The notes beneath the pieces were generated by a model. It had not been told where the DNA came from. It ran no database searches and was given only the letters and a program-made list of their open reading frames with translations. Of a DNA stretch of 64,000 bases, positions 43,563-51,879 are shown piece by piece. Every line of letters begins with the position of its first letter. Position 1 is the first letter of the stretch. The stretch covers positions 62,001 through 126,000 of the forward strand of contig CAVOHC010000011.1 in the NCBI GenBank assembly GCA_963695645.1, in the 5' to 3' direction. Source of the DNA: DATBGO01 sp963695645. GTDB taxonomy: Bacteria > Actinomycetota > Actinomycetes > Streptosporangiales > Streptosporangiaceae. Made by a program: the position numbers and the translations under genes.

Positions 43563-43973
43563 ATGCCGAAGTACCTGCTCCTCAAGCACTACCGCGGCGG
43601 CCCGGAGCCGCACCGTCCCGTGCCCCCGATCGACCAGTGGGCCCCCGCGGACGTGGATGCGCACATGGCGTTCCTCAAGCACGTCAGCGAGCTGCTCGAG
43701 CAGAACGGCGAGTACGTCGACGCGCAGGCGCTCACGCCGGCGCGCACCTGGGTGCGCTACGGCGGCCCGGACGCCGCGCCAGTCAGCACCGACGGCCCGC
43801 TGCCCGAGACCAGCGATCTCGTGGCGGGCTGGTACATGATCGACGTCGAGTCGCGGGAGCGCGCGGTCGAGCTCGCGGCTTACATCTCCTCCGAGCCCGG
43901 CCCGGGCGGGGAGCCGCTGTACGAGTGGATCGACGTCCGGGAGGTCATGTCCGGGGCGCCCTCGGATGACTGA
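43563..43973 (+). CDS. YCII-related (DGPF) domain protein
   Basis: 136 residues: MPKYLLLKHYRGGPEPHRP at the start, the family hallmark TDGPLPETSD in the middle, and GWYMIDVESRERAVELAAYI after it. YCII/DGPF proteins are ferredoxin-like and commonly encoded with ECF42 sigma factors. The sigma factor gene begins six bases downstream, so they are probably cotranscribed. A strong ACCAGGAGACC ribosome binding site precedes the ATG. Confidence 0.88.
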   Translation: MPKYLLLKHYRGGPEPHRPVPPIDQWAPADVDAHMAFLKHVSELLEQNGEYVDAQALTPARTWVRYGGPDAAPVSTDGPLPETSDLVAGWYMIDVESRERAVELAAYISSEPGPGGEPLYEWIDVREVMSGAPSDD

Positions 43974-43979
43974 CCCGGC

Positions 43980-45205
43980 GTGATCGACGAGCCGGCGCGA
44001 CGGCTGGACGAGGGCGCGCTGCGCGCCCTCGTCCCCCGGGTGCTCGCGGGCCTGGTCCGGCGGGGCGAGGACTTCGATGCCGCCGAGGACGCGCTGCATT
44101 GGAGGCGCTGCTGGAGGCGCTGCGGGTGTGGCCCGAGCACCCGCCGCGCGACCCGCGCGCGTGGCTGGCGACAGTCGCGGCCCGGCGGCTCGTCGACGCC
44201 CGCCGCAGCGAGGCTGCCCGTCACCGCCGCGAGGAGGCGACGTACGCCGAGCCGCCGCCCGCCGCCACCGAGGAGGGCGACGACACCCTCTTCCTGCTCT
44301 TCTGCTGCTGCCACCCCGACCTCGCGCCCGCCTCCCAGGTGGCGCTGACCCTGCGCGCCGTCGGCGGCCTCACCACCCGGGAGATCGCCGACGCCTTCTA
44401 CGTGCCGGAGGCGACGATGGCGCAGCGGATCAGCCGGGCCAAGCGCGCCCTGCAGGGGCGCCGCCTGGACCAGCCCGGCGACCTCGCCGTCGTGCTGCGC
44501 GTGCTCTACCTCGTCTACACGGCCGGCCACGCGGGCCGGGTCGACCTGGCCGGCGAGGCCATCCGGCTCGCCCGCCAACTCACCCTCGCCACCGAGGAAC
44601 CGGAGGCGCGCGGGCTGCTCGCGCTGATGCTCCTCAGCCACGCCCGCCTCCCGGCGCGACTCGACTCACAGGGTCGCATCGTCACGCTCGACCGGCAGGA
44701 CCGCGGCCTGTGGGACACCAGCGAGATCGCCGAGGGCGTGCGCGTCCTGCAGTCGGCGCTGGCCGTTCAGCGCCCCGGCCGCTACCAGGTCGAGGCCGCC
44801 ATAGCCGCCCTGCACGACGACGCGGCAAGCGCCGAGGAGACCGACTGGCCGCAGATCCTCGCCTGGTATGACGACCTCGTCGCCCAAACCGGCGACCCGG
44901 TGCGCCAGGACCCCGCCGCGGTGCTCGGCCGCGCGGTCGCGGTCGGCCACGTCCTCGGCGCCGCCGCCGGGCTGCGCGAGACCGACCCGCTGCGCGAGGT
45001 GCTCGGCGAGCGGCACCGCTGGCACGCCGTCCGCGGCCACCTGCACGAGCTCGGCGGCGACCTGCCCGCTGCCGCCGTCGCATACGCGGATGCCGCCCGC
45101 CGGGCCACGGACCTCGCCGAGCGCGACCACCTGGTCCGTCAGGCGGCCCGCGCGCGGGCCGCCGGGCTGGGCAGGAACAGCCGCCTTACTGAGCGTCCTC
45201 CATAG
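43980..45205 (+). CDS. ECF42-type RNA polymerase sigma factor, frame broken near 44,095
   Basis: The first frame (43980 onward) reads region 2-like RALVPRVLAGLVRRGEDFDA and AEDALH, then loses sense. Another frame resumes with EALLEALRVWPEHPPRDPRA and stays open to 45205. One base is missing within GCGCTGCATTGGAGGCGCTG, beside a 12-bp direct repeat. Region 4 is VALTLRAVGGLTTREIADAF with VPEATMAQRISRAKRAL. The long C-terminal helical domain (about 200 residues) is the TPR-like extension typical of ECF42. Repaired length is about 408 residues. If the break is real, no functional sigma factor is made. The pairing with the YCII gene is the usual ECF42 arrangement. Confidence 0.8.
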
Positions 45206-45455
45206 GCCCGCGTCCCCAGCCTGACCAGCTTGAGCCGGGCAACGCATCGCTGGTCTCTTCAGGCCAATGGGCAGCGCGTTCCCGCCAGCCGGTCGGCAAC
45301 CGGGGACGCTGTAGCTGGGCCGTCGTGTCGCTGACGTCGAGCGCATAACGATCCGCGCACGGAGCACGCGGGCATCGTGGTCGACGACCCCGCGGCCGCG
45401 ACGGCGACAGCCATCGGCTCTGCTACGTCCGCGGCCGGGGCGTGAGCTGGGCTGT

Positions 45456-45683
45456 TCATCGCCCGCTGTCCGGCTGGATCTCGGCCGGGTGGCCGGCGGG
45501 TGGCCGGCCGCGGGGCCGCATTCGTCCGGCGTGGCTGGGTAGCCGGCCCGCCTCGGCGAGGGCGCGGCGGAGGAGGAACTCTATCTGGGCGTTGGTGCTG
45601 CGCAGCTCGTCGTTAGCCCATCTGGCTAGCGCATCGTGGACGGCGGGGTCGAGCCGGAGCAGCACGCCCTTGCGTTCGGTCAC
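45456..45683 (-). CDS. Small ribbon-helix-helix-like DNA-binding protein
   Basis: 75 residues beginning MTERKGVLLRLDPAVHDALARW and continuing ANDELRSTNAQIEFLLRRAL, the Arc/HicB-like ribbon-helix-helix pattern. A basic Pro/Gly-rich tail follows. It lies 19 bp downstream of the SPFH gene in the same orientation, a pairing seen in actinomycetes. No toxin gene is adjacent, so an antitoxin role is not supported; it may autoregulate the pair. Confidence 0.7.
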   Translation of the reverse strand: MTERKGVLLRLDPAVHDALARWANDELRSTNAQIEFLLRRALAEAGRLPSHAGRMRPRGRPPAGHPAEIQPDSGR

Positions 45684-45702
45684 CGCGGTTCCGTGCCTGC
45701 CG

Positions 45703-46665
45703 TCACTGGTAGAGGGAGCCGGTGTTGACCACTGGCTGGGTAGCCTGCTCGCTGCACAAGACTACGAGCAGGTTGGAGACCATCGTGGCCTTGCGCTCCT
45801 CGTCCAGCTCGACGACACCCTCCTCCTGCAGCCGCTCCAGGGCAAGGCGGACCATGCCCACGGCACCCTCGACAATGCGCGACCGCGCGCCCACGACAGC
45901 GCTTGCCTGCTGCTGGCGCAGCATGGCCTGAGCGATCTCCGGAGCATACGACAGCCGGGTCAGGCGCGACTCGATGATGTGCACGCCAGCCGCCGCGACT
46001 CGCGCGGTGATCTCGGCGGAGAGCTTGCCGGTGATCTCCTCGGCGTTGTCGCGCAGCGACAGCGCGCCGCTGCCCCGGTTGTCGTAGGGGTAGCTGGAGG
46101 CGATATGCCGGACGGCGGTCTCGGTCTGGATGGTGACGAACTGCGTGAAGTCGTCGACGGAGTAGACGGCGCTGGCGGTGTCAGCGACCTGCCAGACGAC
46201 CACGGCGGCGATCTCGATCGGGTTGCCGTCGGCGTCGTTGACCTTGGCCTGCGCTGATTCCTGGTTGCGGATCCTGGTGGAGACCGCGATCCGGCGGGTA
46301 AACGGGTTCACCCACTGCAAGCCCGAGTCGCGGATGGTGCCGCGGTAGCGGCCGAACAGCTGGACGACGCGTGCCTTCCCGGGGACGACCGGGGTGAGAC
46401 CCGCCAGCGCGAGGCCGCCGGCAATAAAAATCAGGACGCTGAGCAGGACTAGCGCCGTAGCGACGCCGTGACTCTGGTGACTTGCCAGCACGAGAAGCGC
46501 CACCCCGGCGAGCAGCAAGACGATGCCCAGCACCAGCATGCGCAGGCCGGGCAAGAACCGGGCCGGGCGCTCGGTCACCCGCCGGCTAGGCGGTTGCGGG
46601 CCTGCCGCCGCTTCATCCTGGGTAACCAGTTCCGGGCCCGCGGCCGTTGCATCGTGGGTAGCCAT
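45703..46665 (-). CDS. SPFH/Band 7 membrane protein
   Basis: 320 residues. Two hydrophobic helices (about 43-60 and 68-90) precede an SPFH domain with VVPGKARVVQLFGRYRGTIR, the long NRGSGALSLRDNAEEITGKL segment, and a coiled-coil stretch near AAAGVHIIESRLTRLSYAPE and AQAMLRQQQASAV. SPFH proteins form oligomers in membrane microdomains and regulate proteases or other membrane machines. The downstream RHH gene is likely cotranscribed. Upstream lies an AT-rich promoter region at 46,690-46,730. Confidence 0.9.
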   Translation of the reverse strand: MATHDATAAGPELVTQDEAAAGPQPPSRRVTERPARFLPGLRMLVLGIVLLLAGVALLVLASHQSHGVATALVLLSVLIFIAGGLALAGLTPVVPGKARVVQLFGRYRGTIRDSGLQWVNPFTRRIAVSTRIRNQESAQAKVNDADGNPIEIAAVVVWQVADTASAVYSVDDFTQFVTIQTETAVRHIASSYPYDNRGSGALSLRDNAEEITGKLSAEITARVAAAGVHIIESRLTRLSYAPEIAQAMLRQQQASAVVGARSRIVEGAVGMVRLALERLQEEGVVELDEERKATMVSNLLVVLCSEQATQPVVNTGSLYQ

Positions 46666-46863
46666 CTGGCGCCTCCTCCGGTTAATGAACCTGATAACGC
46701 GAGCCTAGCATATTGATATCTATTTTGCCTAGCGAGAGAGCCGCACCGCGGCGCGAACGGCACGCACCGCGGTCCGGCCCGGACAAGGCGGACGCGTGGA
46801 CAGCGACGACGGAGCACCGGTGCTGACCGGCCCGGGCCGGCGGCACGCAGCCGGGCCCGCGGT

Positions 46864-47013
46864 GTGACGAACTTCCTCACGAGGCATCGCCTCGAGGAGG
46901 CCGACCGGCGGTGCGACCGCGTCGCGATCCTGAACACGACGCTGCGCACAGTCGGCCTGCCCGACGAGCTCCGCGAGCAGCTGTTCGCCAGGACGCTCAC
47001 GATCAGGACCCCT
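46864..47013 (+). pseudogene. Remnant of an ABC (DrrA-like) ATPase C-terminal region
   Basis: The frame encodes RHRLEEADRRCDRVAILNTT and LRTVGLPDELREQLFARTLT, matching the segment after the H-loop (normally STHRLEEAERLCDRV) of a daunorubicin-resistance-type ATPase. Walker A, signature and Walker B are absent, and sequence loses similarity after about 47,013, although the frame remains open into the next ABC ATPase. It is probably the tail of a deleted exporter gene. Confidence 0.6.
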
Positions 47014-47277
47014 CCACCCGCTCCCCCAGCCGGGCCGTCTCTTTGCCGGCCTCCCGGCCGTCGCCAGCTCGTGCCGTCGGTCGCCGTCTCGTTCGGGGTC
47101 GTCGGCGCGCTTATCGCCGCCATCGAGCTTCTCGCGCGGCCGTCGGTGGCGTCCGATTCAGCCGCCAGCTGGGGGCTGAGGACCCTACCCGGTCGTGCCC
47201 GGAGCGGTCAGGATCGATCGCGGGGGACTAAATCCATCATTTTTGCTGGAATTGACCGGATCGGAGGTGACGGCGGG

Positions 47278-48285
47278 ATGACATCGCCGGAGGTCGATCC
47301 GGGTGCCCGTCACTCCGGCCCGGTCGAGGCCGGCCATTCGGGCACGCTGGCGGTGGATGTCCGTGGCCTGGAGAAGTCCTATTCGGGCCTGCAGGCTGTC
47401 CGGGGCGTCGATCTTGCGATCCGGTTAGGCGAGGTGTTCGCGCTGCTCGGCCCTAACGGCGCGGGCAAGACCACCACAGTCGAGATTCTCGAGGGCTACC
47501 GGACCCGTGACCGCGGCGAGGTCAGCGTTCTTGGCGTCGATCCCGGGCGTCACCGGGGCAGGCTGAAGTACCGCATCGGGATCGTGCTGCAGTCCACGGG
47601 CATCGACCGGTACCTCACCGTTCGCGAGACGATCGCCATGTATGCCACCTTCTACCCGCATCCGCGGCCGGTGGACGAAGTGGTGGACCTGGTCGGCCTC
47701 ACCGACAAGCGCAACGTCCGGGTGGTCAAGCTCTCCGGCGGCCAGCAGCGGCGGCTGGACGTCGCGATCGCCCTGGTCGGCAATCCAGAGCTGCTGTTCC
47801 TCGATGAGCCGACCACCGGCTTCGACCCCTTGGCCCGGCACGAGGCATGGGAAGTGATCAAGAACCTGGCGATGCTCGGCATGACGGTGCTGCTCACCAC
47901 GCATTACATGGATGAGGCTCAGTTCCTCGCCGACCGGGTCGCGGTGATCGCGGCTGGCCGGATCGTGGCCGAGGGCACGCCAGCCACGCTCGGGGACCGT
48001 GAGCTGGCCAGGGCGCGGATCCGGTACCGCCGCCCGGTTGGCGCGACCCTCCCGGACGGCCTGTCCGCCGCTCCGGGACCGGATGGCTACACCGAGATCA
48101 CGCCCGATGACGTCGTCCAGGCACTGCACCAGCTGACGGGGTGGGCCATCGATCATGGGGCCAGCCTCGAGGGGCTGCAGGTGGCAAGACCGTCGCTGGA
48201 GGACATCTATCTCTCCCTCACCCGCCCGCCGTCCGGCGGCAGCCAGCCTGACCCGCCTGGGCGGCAGAGCGGACGCCGGGCATGA
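47278..48285 (+). CDS. DrrA-type ABC exporter ATP-binding protein
   Basis: 335 residues from ATG 47278, which has CGGAGGTGA upstream; the longer open frame is excluded because it includes decayed sequence. Walker A GPNGAGKTTT, signature KLSGGQQRRLDVAIAL, Walker B LLFLDEPTTGFDPLARHEAW and H-loop TTHYMDEAQFLADRV are in order. The C-terminal domain (about 240-325) is typical of drug exporters of the daunorubicin/ABC-2 type. Overlap with the permease gene (ATGA) shows coupling. The substrate is unknown; no biosynthetic cluster is adjacent. Confidence 0.92.
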   Translation: MTSPEVDPGARHSGPVEAGHSGTLAVDVRGLEKSYSGLQAVRGVDLAIRLGEVFALLGPNGAGKTTTVEILEGYRTRDRGEVSVLGVDPGRHRGRLKYRIGIVLQSTGIDRYLTVRETIAMYATFYPHPRPVDEVVDLVGLTDKRNVRVVKLSGGQQRRLDVAIALVGNPELLFLDEPTTGFDPLARHEAWEVIKNLAMLGMTVLLTTHYMDEAQFLADRVAVIAAGRIVAEGTPATLGDRELARARIRYRRPVGATLPDGLSAAPGPDGYTEITPDDVVQALHQLTGWAIDHGASLEGLQVARPSLEDIYLSLTRPPSGGSQPDPPGRQSGRRA

Positions 48286-49052
48286 ACGCGGCGGCGCTGA
48301 CTCTCTCGCAGGTCCGTTACGTGAATAAGGCCTACTGGCGCAGTCCGACGTCGGCGTTCTTCGCCTTGGTCTACCCGCTCATGTTCCTGGTGATCTTCAC
48401 ATCGATATTCCGTAACTCCGACGTTCAGTTCGGTGCGGGCCGGGTGAACGAGGCCACGTTCTACGTGCCTGCCATGGTGGCACTGGCGGTGATCACGGTC
48501 TGCTTCAACAATGTCGCGGTCGCGGTGACGTTCCAGCGCGACTCCGGGGTGCTCAAGCGCTTCAACGGGACGCCCCTGCCCAAGGTGTCCTTCTTTGGCG
48601 CCCGGATACTGCACGCGGTGCTGGTGTCGGCACTGCTGGTGATCATCACCGCAGCGTTCGGGCGCGCGTTCTACAGCGCCGACATCCCCACCGGGGTCAC
48701 GCTGCTGCGGATGCTGGTCATGCTCGCCGTCGCCGCGGCCGCGTTCAGCGCGCTCGGGTTCGCGATCTCGGCGGTCATCCCTAACGCCGACGCCTCGCTG
48801 CCGATCGTCAACGCCGTCATCCTGCCGCTGCTCTTCCTGTCCGGGGTCTTCATCCCGCTCGGCAACAACCCGCCCGCCTGGATGCTCTGGGTCGGCCGGA
48901 TCTTCCCGGTCAGGCATTTCGTCAGCGGAATGCAGGCCGGGTTCCTCGGCGCCCCGTTCAACTGGACCGACGTCCTCATAGTGGCCGCCTGGGGCGTTGC
49001 CGGGCTCCTCTTCGCGATCCGCTTCTTCCGCTGGGAACCCCGAACCGGCTAA
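48282..49052 (+). CDS. ABC-2 type exporter permease
   Basis: 256 residues with six helices, ABC-2 family. The first is in SAFFALVYPLMFLVIFTSIF; later ones include MVALAVITVCFNNVAVAV, MLVMLAVAAAAFSALGFAIS and VNAVILPLLFLSGVFIPLG, a segment typical of DrrB-like proteins. It forms the membrane channel for the ATPase encoded with it. The start overlaps the ATPase stop by four bases. Confidence 0.9.
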   Translation: MNAAALTLSQVRYVNKAYWRSPTSAFFALVYPLMFLVIFTSIFRNSDVQFGAGRVNEATFYVPAMVALAVITVCFNNVAVAVTFQRDSGVLKRFNGTPLPKVSFFGARILHAVLVSALLVIITAAFGRAFYSADIPTGVTLLRMLVMLAVAAAAFSALGFAISAVIPNADASLPIVNAVILPLLFLSGVFIPLGNNPPAWMLWVGRIFPVRHFVSGMQAGFLGAPFNWTDVLIVAAWGVAGLLFAIRFFRWEPRTG

Positions 49053-49086
49053 GGCTAGCTGCGGGGTCCGGCGCTGCCGGCTGCGG

Positions 49087-49178
49087 CCGGGGCCTGTCCT
49101 GCGGAAGGCCTGCCACAGGCCGGCGCTGGCGCGGGTCAGTCCCGCAGGACCGCCTCGGTCCGGGCGGTGTCCTCGATT
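49087..49178. repeat. About 90-bp imperfect direct repeat, second copy at 49669-49755
   Basis: The segment from CCGGGGCCTG to GGCGGTGTCCTCG recurs at 49669-49755 with a short gap and scattered mismatches. The right copy contains the 3' end of the SnoaL-like gene (stop at 49712); the left copy carries the same 3'-end sequence without a gene. The SRPBCC gene (49181-49636) lies between the copies, so a duplication or insertion created this arrangement. Confidence 0.75.
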
Positions 49179-49180
49179 CC

Positions 49181-49636
49181 TCAGGCCTCGGCCTGTGCAG
49201 GCAAGCACGGGACGGGGATCTCGCGTTCCACGAGGCGGGCGAGGCTGGCGATCCCTTCCGCAGACTGCGCCCGCATGGCAGCACTCACCTGTGGGCCCAG
49301 TTCGGGGAAGTCCAGGTCGCGCCGGAACCGCGTACCTCCGCCGTCCACGGCGGCCAGCTGGTAGCTGATCCGCAGCTGACCCACCGCGAGACAAGTCTCA
49401 AGGGCCAGGTGGTACGGCCGGTCGTACTCGACCACCGTCCACGTGCCCGAGCCTTCGACCCCCGCGATCGTCACGTGCTCGATGATCTGGTCGCCCAGCT
49501 GGGCCGGGCGATCAACATCTCCCTCAACGCCACGCGTGGCGGGATGCCACGCGGGCCAGAACCCCGCCGTGGTGACGACGTCGAACACGGCATCGATCGG
49601 GCGGTCCGCGACGAAGTGGTGACTCACGCTCGGCAT
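49181..49636 (-). CDS. SRPBCC-family (polyketide cyclase/dehydrase-like) protein
   Basis: 151 residues from ATG 49636, preceded by AAAAGGAGCTGCC. The START-like fold is suggested by SHHFVADRPIDAVFDVVTTA, WPAWHPATRGVEGD, TWTVVEYDRPYHLALET and FRRDLDFPELGP. Proteins of this type bind lipids or act in aromatic polyketide chemistry, but this one lacks a biosynthetic context. It is followed upstream by SnoaL-like and monooxygenase-like small genes on the same strand. Confidence 0.82.
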   Translation of the reverse strand: MPSVSHHFVADRPIDAVFDVVTTAGFWPAWHPATRGVEGDVDRPAQLGDQIIEHVTIAGVEGSGTWTVVEYDRPYHLALETCLAVGQLRISYQLAAVDGGGTRFRRDLDFPELGPQVSAAMRAQSAEGIASLARLVEREIPVPCLPAQAEA

Positions 49637-49711
49637 GGCAGCTCCTTTTTGCGCTGGCTGTCGGCAGTTCCGGGGCCTGCCGCGCGGAAGGGCCGGCCGC
49701 AAGCCGGCGGG

Positions 49712-50116
49712 TCAGTCCCGCAGCACCGCCTCGGTCTGGGCGGTGTCCTCGGTGCCACGGTAGTAGGCGATTTTGCCGTCACGGAACTTGAAGTAGTGAT
49801 GCAGATCCATCGCCGCGGTCCTTCCGGTGCTGCGTGACCTGGCCCGGAACCGGACCACGGTGAGCACGTCGGTGTCATTGGCGGCGAACGAGACCGGCGT
49901 GAACTCCTCGACCTCCATGGCCGAGCCGAACGCGGTGAAGAACGCCGCGACGGCGTCCTTGCCGTGACGCACGCCGTACCAGGGGGCGGCAGCGGAGGTG
50001 GTCTCCGCGGCCCAGTCAACGTCGTCGGCGACGGCGTCGAGGATCGCGGCGACGTCGCCGCGGCCGAAGGCGTCATACACCTGCGCGATGGTCTTGATCT
50101 TGACGTCAGCACTCAC
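49712..50116 (-). CDS. SnoaL-like/NTF2-fold protein
   Basis: 134 residues from GTG 50116 with GGAGGGGAG upstream. The fold is indicated by VYDAFGRGDVAAILDAVADD, VDWAAETTSAA, FFTAFGSAMEVEEF and the closing DLHHYFKFRDGKIAYYRGTE. It is probably a ketosteroid-isomerase-like small enzyme or binding protein. Its 3' end is duplicated about 570 bp downstream as part of the direct repeat that flanks the SRPBCC gene. Confidence 0.83.
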   Translation of the reverse strand: MSADVKIKTIAQVYDAFGRGDVAAILDAVADDVDWAAETTSAAAPWYGVRHGKDAVAAFFTAFGSAMEVEEFTPVSFAANDTDVLTVVRFRARSRSTGRTAAMDLHHYFKFRDGKIAYYRGTEDTAQTEAVLRD

Positions 50117-50293
50117 TGGAACTCCCCTCCTGCCCGGACCCGCCGGGCACCTGCCTGTCTTGCGGTCAGACCCGCGATCTCGCCGCAGGTCCCCGACGCC
50201 CGGCCGGTTACCTGCACGATGTGGGCGCTGGCCGTGCGGGTGGCGGGCCGCCAGCACCGCGGCCGGCGGCCACATGCCGGCCAACGCCGGTGC

Positions 50294-50596
50294 TCAGTAC
50301 TGGTCCGGCGAGGCGACTGCCTCAGCGACGGTGATCTCCGGCGGGACCGGATCGGCGCCGACCGACCCGATGAAGGCCTGAAGGTCGGGATTTGCAAAGA
50401 ACTGCTGGAACTGCCCGGCGGTCTCCCATTCATCGACGATCACGACGAAACCGTCGCCAATCCCGAACCGATGGTGAATACCCCCCGCCGAACGGGCCAT
50501 ATCGCTGATCTTCGCGAATTCACCGGCCCGATCAGTGAGAGCCTGGCGGAATTTGGCAGTGTCGCCCTGGAATTTCCCGATGACCAGCACGCTCAT
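50294..50596 (-). CDS. Antibiotic-biosynthesis-monooxygenase-like (ABM) dimeric alpha-beta protein
   Basis: 100 residues with the ferredoxin-like ABM pattern: MSVLVIGKFQGDTAKFRQAL, then RFGIGDGFVVIVDEWETAGQ and FQQFFANPDLQAFI. Such proteins oxidise quinols or bind heme, or simply dimerise; no activity is assigned. It is in the same orientation as the SnoaL and SRPBCC genes and may share a transcript with them. Confidence 0.75.
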   Translation of the reverse strand: MSVLVIGKFQGDTAKFRQALTDRAGEFAKISDMARSAGGIHHRFGIGDGFVVIVDEWETAGQFQQFFANPDLQAFIGSVGADPVPPEITVAEAVASPDQY

Positions 50597-50697
50597 ACCC
50601 TTGGACCCCCTACGTGAGTTCTGCGCGACTGACGGCGCAGCTTCCGGCAGGTATACGTCGCCGGGACCGGCGGCGGATCACCGGTGCGTGGAGCGAT

Positions 50698-51564
50698 TTA
50701 GTCCAGGGCAAGTGCCGAGGCCGCGGCCAGGACCCCGCGGGCCCGGTCAGGGTCGCCGGTGACGTACAGGCCGAGCTCGGCGGGCGAGGCCCGGTTGGCG
50801 ACCAGCCGGCAGAACCCGACCGCGTCGGTGACGATACCGACGGCGACCGGATCGGGCCTGCCCTCGCCGACCGCGATGTCCCAGGTGCCGCCGCCGGGCC
50901 CGGTCAGCACCAGATGCACGCTGGTGGGCTCGCGCAGGCCGGTACGGGCCGCGGACTGCGGCAGCAGCCGGGCTGCCAGTCCGGTCATGAGGCGAAGTGT
51001 CGAGGCGTCAGGTACCGACGGGGGCAGCCCGGCCGCCTGGCGGATGTCGTTGTCGTGTGTCCACAGTTCGAACGCCCGGACAACGAGCAGCGCGCACACC
51101 GGTAGCCGCATGCCGTGCACAGCGACTTCGGCACCGAGGTCGCCGCGGGCGCGGACCAGGTCGAGAGTGCGCCCGGCCGCGCGGCGCCACTCGGCACGGG
51201 TCTGGGCAACAGGGCGCCCGGCCTGGCGGGCAGCCGCAGGCTGTGTCGACTCGACATGGCTCGCATCGGCGACCTCCGGGTCGCCAGACAGGCAGCGGTG
51301 CACATCGTCCTCGACGCCGGTCAGATGACCAACCAGACACTGCACGTCCAGGCCACGAAGGACTGGCTGTTGCCAGTGTTCATCGCCCAGCGCGCAGAGC
51401 AGCTCGTAAAGCGCGTCGGCCGCGCGGCTGAACGCCTCAGCGGGAGAGATCTCCGGAGCCCCGGGCGCGGGGTGCCCGGCTACCCGCGCCTGCCGGGAAG
51501 CCGCCAGCACACGTTCCCGCAAACCAGCGGGCAGCACCACAGGCTCACGCCAGCCGGCCGTCAT
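50698..51564 (-). CDS. Maleylpyruvate isomerase-type (MDMPI, DinB-like) protein
   Basis: 288 residues. The N-terminal DinB-like helical domain includes RAADALYELLCALGDEHWQQ and VLRGLDVQCLVGHLTGVEDD. A later helix carries RAFELWTHDNDIRQAAGLPP with a metal-type His. The C-terminal part (LVLTGPGGGTWDIAVG onward) is the SCP2-like beta domain of the family. In actinobacteria such genes often follow ECF sigma genes and may encode anti-sigma-like or mycothiol-dependent functions. The ATG overlaps the stop of the truncated sigma fragment (ATGA), the original operon arrangement. Confidence 0.78.
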   Translation of the reverse strand: MTAGWREPVVLPAGLRERVLAASRQARVAGHPAPGAPEISPAEAFSRAADALYELLCALGDEHWQQPVLRGLDVQCLVGHLTGVEDDVHRCLSGDPEVADASHVESTQPAAARQAGRPVAQTRAEWRRAAGRTLDLVRARGDLGAEVAVHGMRLPVCALLVVRAFELWTHDNDIRQAAGLPPSVPDASTLRLMTGLAARLLPQSAARTGLREPTSVHLVLTGPGGGTWDIAVGEGRPDPVAVGIVTDAVGFCRLVANRASPAELGLYVTGDPDRARGVLAAASALALD

Positions 51565-51780
51565 GACGACTCCAGCAACTGCCGGTCCAGTACGCTCTCC
51601 AGCTTGGCCAGCGCGAGCCTGAGCCGCGACTTAGCGGTACCTTCCGGGATGCCGGCCGCAGCGGCGACCTCACGGCAGCTCAGCCCCTCGAAGTAGGCGA
51701 GCTCGACGACCCGCCGCTGACCATCAGGACCTGGACGGAAGCCGCCTGCCCCGCCTGCATCGGCCTGGCCGTGATGGCAC
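51561..51780 (-). pseudogene. 5'-truncated ECF sigma factor (region 4 only)
   Basis: The last 55 codons encode sigma region 4: QRRVVELAYFEGLSCREVAA, then IPEGTAKSRLRLALAKLE. No region 2 (core-binding and -10 recognition) is found upstream in any minus-strand frame before the YihY gene. The open frame continues to 51935 with unrelated sequence. The fragment is translationally coupled to the MDMPI gene, so it is the stump of an ECF-MDMPI operon. Confidence 0.7.
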
Positions 51781-51879
51781 GGCACACTCCCGGTCTTGCG
51801 CGCCTGACCGAGCCAGCCGCCCCACCGTTGACGGCGGACCGCGACGACCGGTGAAGCTGCTGGCACGCCGAAGAGGAGA

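Noticed and set aside
45456..45683. Toxin-antitoxin antitoxin
   Set aside because: No toxin-like gene is adjacent; the neighbour is an SPFH protein.
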